This document shows, piece by piece, positions 6,228-8,798 of a DNA stretch of 8,798 nt (position 1 is its first letter; each line of letters starts with the position of its first letter). The position numbers and the translations under genes were made by a program. Origin of the DNA: Deltaproteobacteria bacterium. Lineage in GTDB: Bacteria; Desulfobacterota; Deferrimicrobia; Deferrimicrobiales; Deferrimicrobiaceae. The stretch covers positions 1-8,798 of the forward strand of contig JAJZRM010000096.1 in assembly GCA_021802685.1 (NCBI GenBank), in the 5' to 3' direction. The notes below the pieces were generated by a model, which saw nothing but the letters and a program-made list of their open reading frames with translations, was not told where the DNA came from and ran no database searches.

Positions 6228-6439
6228 GCGTCACCCCACTCATCTAAGGATCCCGAATAGCAAGCCGTATCATACTTCCAATATCTCTTCACCGATCTCA
6301 TCGCGTTTACTTGCGTATTTGGTTCACCGAATCTCCGCCGAAAGAAGTGCAGGGCACCGCCGACAGGATCTTCCTGTTTTTCGGCGACGTCGCTCCAGAT
6401 AACGAAAACCCTTCAGGCGCGAACAGGCAATGTTGTCAT
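6224..6439 (-). pseudogene. Possible relic of a 71-aa gene with one in-frame TGA
   Basis: An ATG at 6439, five bases after the stop of the ThsB-like gene, opens a frame of 72 codons interrupted only by TGA at codon 9 (6413-6415). It ends with a TGA that overlaps the next TIR ATG in the common ATGA arrangement. The part after the interruption reads plausibly as protein (VFVIWSDVAEKQEDP, then RSVKRYWKYDTACYSG), but no family is recognised. The ThsB-like gene ends in TAAGGAG, an SD-like string directly abutting this ATG and so too close to be ideal. The frame fills the only sizeable gap in the array almost exactly, which is the reason to suspect a former gene. It may instead be non-coding spacer. 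A CAGGA-TCT-TCCTG stem at 6364-6376 also lies here. Confidence 0.3.
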
Positions 6440-6443
6440 CTCC

Positions 6444-6914
6444 TTACTTATCGGGGTCCAGGTCTAGCCACTTATCGAGTTCTTCTGGATTCCAGATCAT
6501 CTCCTTTGTCGACCGGCCGTCCATGAGGACACTTGGCATTTTCGCGTTATCGCAATTCTTGAGTTTCATTCCTCGAATTCTCTTCCATGTTTTCTCACCA
6601 GAAAGTGGCTTTTTCATCTCGATGAACGTGTTAACTTCCCACTCCACCCAATCACTTTTGTGGGTATTATCGCCTATCAGAACGACCAACTTCGATGCCT
6701 TCTCGAACTTCTTTTTTATCTCATCACGGACAGGTTTTGATTTAGGATCGCTTGGTGGATATTTGATCGGTTTTCCGGTTCTGTCTGTAACCGCCTCTTT
6801 GAGAGAGTGATCGTGAAAATCCAATGGGTGGTTTGGATTCTTTTTCAATGCCTTAAATCCCGAAACTTGGTTTTGGTCATCATGATCATAGCTAATGAAT
6901 ATATTTGCCGCCAT
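6444..6914 (-). CDS. ThsB-like TIR domain protein (156 aa)
   Basis: A compact TIR-like protein of the ThsB / former DUF1863 type. It begins NIFISYDHDDQNQV (4-17), carries LDFHDHSLKEAV (31-42), then an alpha helix VRDEIKKKFEKASKLVVLIGDNT (62-84) and SDWVEWEVNTFIE (87-99) with Glu93 as the candidate catalytic Glu. The C-terminus ends WNPEELDKWLDLDPDK. Members of this branch act as NAD+-using signal producers in Thoeris, so a similar role is possible but no ThsA effector is visible in the window. The start is firm: GGAGG at 6922-6926 lies seven bases before ATG 6914, and only 12 bases separate it from the stop of the pentapeptide-TIR gene. The coding sequence is richer in A/T (AAA, AAT, TTT codons; about 43% GC by hand count over 6481-6900) than its neighbours, suggesting separate acquisition. 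Confidence 0.85.
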   Translation of the reverse strand: MAANIFISYDHDDQNQVSGFKALKKNPNHPLDFHDHSLKEAVTDRTGKPIKYPPSDPKSKPVRDEIKKKFEKASKLVVLIGDNTHKSDWVEWEVNTFIEMKKPLSGEKTWKRIRGMKLKNCDNAKMPSVLMDGRSTKEMIWNPEELDKWLDLDPDK

Positions 6915-6918
6915 ACCA

Positions 6919-6926
6919 CTCCCTCC
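6919..6926 (-). promoter_or_regulatory. Shine-Dalgarno site of the 156-aa ThsB-like gene
   Basis: GGAGGGAG directly follows the stop of the upstream gene; its GGAGG core is seven bases from the ATG at 6914. This is near-ideal and indicates efficient translation within a polycistronic message. Confidence 0.65.
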
Positions 6927-7928
6927 TCATGTGGATTCTATTGACAGATCCTTTATTAAGCAATTCAACGATTTCCGATATGAGTTTTTATCCCGCCAGT
7001 TGTTGAAGTCGCCGATATGGCGGCTATCCCGGATCTTTACCGCCCATGATTTCCGGCTCCTGTTCACCGCATCGTCGACCCGGACGGGGAATATGACCGT
7101 CTGCCCTCTGTCACGTTCTTCCCCAATCGCCCTTAACACCTCGTCTTCCACCCAGGTGCTCGCGATGGAATTTCCGGAGACGATCAGCAGGAGTTTCTCA
7201 TGCCTGCGAATGGCTTCGTAGATCACATCGAGGATCTTGTCTCCGGTCTTGAGATCTCTCTTGTCGAACCAGCACCGCACTCCTTTTCTCTGAAGATCGG
7301 CATACAATCTTTTGGCGAACGGCGCATCCTGCGAGGCATAGGAGATGAAGCAGGAATAATATTCGCCTCCGCTCTCCATGGATTCGGCAAGGGCGTCGGC
7401 GTCGGAGGCATATGCCGCCTCGATCGCAGCGTCGCTGAGGCCGCAGCCCCTGAGGAATTCCGACGGCAGATACCCGGCCTTCATCAACGTCTCGGAGTCG
7501 ATCAAGCTCGGTCCCCGGTGGGAACACAACTGAAGGCCCTTCGCCCCGGCCATATCCGAATTCAGCAAGCGCGTGTGCAGGAAAACCGCCCCTTCGAAAT
7601 CGCAGTTGCGCAGGTCGGCGTCTTCGAAGTTCGTATCGCTCAGAATCGCCCCGCGGAACGATGCACCGCGAAGGTCCGACTTGTGGAAATCGGCACGCGC
7701 CAGATTCGAACCGGAGAAATCCGCCCCGACGGCGTCCGTCCAGCGACAATCGGCCCATTCGAAGTTCGTTCGCCGTGAGATCATGCCGTTCAGGTTCGCG
7801 CGAACTAGATCGACCCTCCGCAGTGCCGCCCCGCTGAGGTCCAGTCGCGCACGCGGCCGTCCGGAGCGCCAGGCTGCGATCGCTTCCGCACCCTTAAAGA
7901 CAATGTTGACGTGATCTTCGTTCGCCAT
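6927..7928 (-). CDS. Pentapeptide-repeat and TIR domain fusion protein (333 aa)
   Basis: Residues about 28-128 consist of tandem five-residue repeats of the A(D/N)Lxx type, e.g. ARLDLSGAALRRVDL, ANLNG, ADFSGSNLARADF, SDLRGASFRGA, ADLRNCDFEGAVF. These should form a right-handed quadrilateral beta-helix used as a scaffold or binding surface. A linker (about 130-187) leads to a C-terminal TIR domain (190-325) with YSCFISYASQDAPFAKRL (191-208), VRCWFDKRDLKTGDKI (217-232), LLLIVSG (246-252) and STWVEDEVLRA (257-267). Glu263 is the likely catalytic Glu. The ATG at 7928 is preceded by AGGAGA ten bases upstream. Extending the frame to 8240 would add a segment entirely antiparallel in character and overlapping the upstream TIR gene, so it is not used. 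The architecture is clear. What the repeat domain senses or binds is unknown. Confidence 0.88.
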   Translation of the reverse strand: MANEDHVNIVFKGAEAIAAWRSGRPRARLDLSGAALRRVDLVRANLNGMISRRTNFEWADCRWTDAVGADFSGSNLARADFHKSDLRGASFRGAILSDTNFEDADLRNCDFEGAVFLHTRLLNSDMAGAKGLQLCSHRGPSLIDSETLMKAGYLPSEFLRGCGLSDAAIEAAYASDADALAESMESGGEYYSCFISYASQDAPFAKRLYADLQRKGVRCWFDKRDLKTGDKILDVIYEAIRRHEKLLLIVSGNSIASTWVEDEVLRAIGEERDRGQTVIFPVRVDDAVNRSRKSWAVKIRDSRHIGDFNNWRDKNSYRKSLNCLIKDLSIEST

Positions 7929-7995
7929 GCGTCCGTGTTCTCCTGAGCCTGCCCCGCTGGTGCGCGGGACATGCGGATCCCGTTGGATTCTTTTG

Positions 7996-8520
7996 TCAGA
8001 CCGCGTTATGGAGCCAACTGGAAAGAGGCCACGCCTTCTTGTCGCGGGGATCGTAAACGGACCACGAATCTCCCAATACAACCCGCGGGTACAATCCCAG
8101 GTACTCCTGTTTCGCCCACGCCTCCTCCATGGAGGTGGGCGCGATCGGCAACAATGCGACGGGAGACGCTCCCTTGTAGCCGTCGGCCAGGCCCAGCTCC
8201 CAGGGGATCCATCGGGACGCGTGGCTGCTCGGAGAAACAAGCACCATGAAGCGTGGACAGTTTCTTATGACGCTACGGAGTCTTTCCGCGGTCTCCGGAG
8301 AAGGGATCTGCGGCAGGGACTTGTCCCCCGCGTCGATGTAGACGGACGCGTTGAACCCCTCCAGAAATCTGATGACGCCTGGAACGTATTCCAGGTCCCG
8401 GGATGAGTAGGAGAGGAAGACACGCTTTCCCGCCACCGTCTCCGCGGCGGATTTCAGGATGCGCTCTTCGCTGACTGTCGCGGAAAAGCGCTTAATATCG
8501 CCAAACGTCAGGAATGCCAT
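7996..8520 (-). CDS. TIR domain protein (174 aa)
   Basis: This protein has a short helical lead (MAFLTFGDIKRFS, 1-13) and then a TIR domain from about 32: RVFLSYSSRDLEYVPGVI (33-50), ASVYIDAGDKSLP (58-70), SPETAERLRSVIRNC (74-88), FMVLVSPSS (91-99), SRWIPWELGLADG (102-114) with Glu108 as the candidate catalytic Glu, and VALLPI (121-126). KQEYLGLYPRV (137-147) is typical of one widespread subfamily of short stand-alone bacterial TIRs. No sensor, membrane or effector domain accompanies it, so a partner is expected. The candidates are the truncated gene 48 bases upstream or the pentapeptide-TIR gene 67 bases downstream. ATG 8520 has only a weak GGGGGT ahead of it, but no better in-frame start exists. 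Confidence 0.87.
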   Translation of the reverse strand: MAFLTFGDIKRFSATVSEERILKSAAETVAGKRVFLSYSSRDLEYVPGVIRFLEGFNASVYIDAGDKSLPQIPSPETAERLRSVIRNCPRFMVLVSPSSHASRWIPWELGLADGYKGASPVALLPIAPTSMEEAWAKQEYLGLYPRVVLGDSWSVYDPRDKKAWPLSSWLHNAV

Positions 8521-8568
8521 ACGCGACCCCCGAGACCGCTCATCTCTGCAAGAACATGTGAATCCGGT

Positions 8569-8798
8569 CTAGACCCTCCAGTCAAGATACCGGTCCAGTG
8601 GATGGTTCGAAGCGGTATGGTTGCTCAGATAACTGCGCTCCGCCCCGTACGAGCCGGACGATCGGAATATCTCCGACTCGGTGATGTAATTCCTCAGGAG
8701 GCGGCTCAGGTAGTCATTGAGGCTTTTTGTTCCCCGCAGCACCTCTCCAATCGTTAAATACGCCGGCAGGGTCTTCGTGTCTTTCAGGGTGAGGGTCG
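8569..8798 (-). CDS. 3' end of an unidentified gene, truncated by the window edge
   Basis: The minus strand is open from the right edge to TAG at 8569-8571, giving the last 75 residues of a protein. They read TLTLKDTKTLPAYLTIGEV near the cut, then SLNDYLSRLLRNYITESEIF, SYGAERSYLSN, and end LDRYLDWRV. The composition is normal for a soluble, helical protein, with no low-complexity or frame-shadow look. I do not recognise the family. It is too short for the general ORF length filter to make it obvious, but no other frame here competes. It ends 48 bases before the first TIR gene on the same strand, so it probably belongs to the same defence cluster and could hold the missing partner of that TIR. 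Confidence 0.5.
   Translation of the reverse strand, partial: TLTLKDTKTLPAYLTIGEVLRGTKSLNDYLSRLLRNYITESEIFRSSGSYGAERSYLSNHTASNHPLDRYLDWRV

Noticed and set aside
5168..6914. Calling the cluster a Thoeris system
   Set aside because: ThsB-like proteins are present, but no SIR2-SLOG or membrane-macro ThsA is visible, so the label would go beyond the evidence.
7965..7982. CGGGA...TCCCG hairpin between two TIR genes as a terminator
   Set aside because: It has only five base pairs, an eight-base loop and no T-run on the transcribed strand; not distinguishable from chance in GC-rich sequence.
7929..8240. N-terminal extension of the pentapeptide-TIR frame up to 8240
   Set aside because: It would overlap the upstream TIR gene by over 200 bases and is Arg/Pro-rich. 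The ATG at 7928 has its own AGGAGA site and gives a clean domain start.
1..8798. CRISPR arrays, tRNA/rRNA genes, insertion sequences, integrase or attachment sites
   Set aside because: No regularly spaced repeats, cloverleaf sequences, transposase or recombinase motifs, or flanking direct repeats were found on reading both strands.

Overview
The window is a bacterial defence locus dominated by TIR-domain genes. From about 734 to the right edge every supported gene lies on the minus strand, so transcription runs from high to low coordinates. Genes are packed with short gaps or overlaps and mostly good Shine-Dalgarno sites. Base composition is moderately GC-rich overall, with a clearly AT-richer patch around 6250-6910. 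Nothing seen fixes the host taxon. The coding style, SD use and a Sec signal peptide fit a free-living, perhaps environmental, bacterium of moderately high GC.

Layout in transcription order (right to left): (1) the 3' end of an unidentified gene, 8569-8798; (2) a stand-alone TIR protein, 7996-8520; (3) a pentapeptide-repeat/TIR fusion, 6927-7928; (4) a small ThsB-like TIR protein, 6444-6914; (5) a gap holding a 72-codon frame broken by one in-frame TGA, 6224-6439; (6) a TIR protein, 5718-6227; (7) a second ThsB-like TIR protein, 5168-5698; (8) a single-pass membrane protein of unknown family, 4515-5168; (9) a TIR-APAZ protein, 2867-4513; (10) a catalytically inactive short prokaryotic Argonaute, 1282-2817; (11) a divergent Mug-type DNA glycosylase, 734-1240. 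Items 9 and 10 form a SPARTA system, in which a guide-loaded short Argonaute senses target DNA and the partner TIR domain destroys NAD(P)+.

The notable feature is six TIR domains in about 5.7 kb, each with a plausible catalytic Glu. SPARTA is also joined by translation-coupled junctions to a membrane protein and a ThsB-like TIR: TGATG at 5168, then a stop one base before the TIR-APAZ ATG. Items 7-10 therefore look like one operon and may be a SPARTA variant with extra components, or a fused SPARTA plus Thoeris-like module. No ThsA effector is visible, but the locus runs off the right edge.

The left 733 bases look like ordinary flanking sequence: a small zinc-ribbon protein on the plus strand (157-366) converging on a small secreted protein on the minus strand (399-647), with a hairpin at their meeting point.
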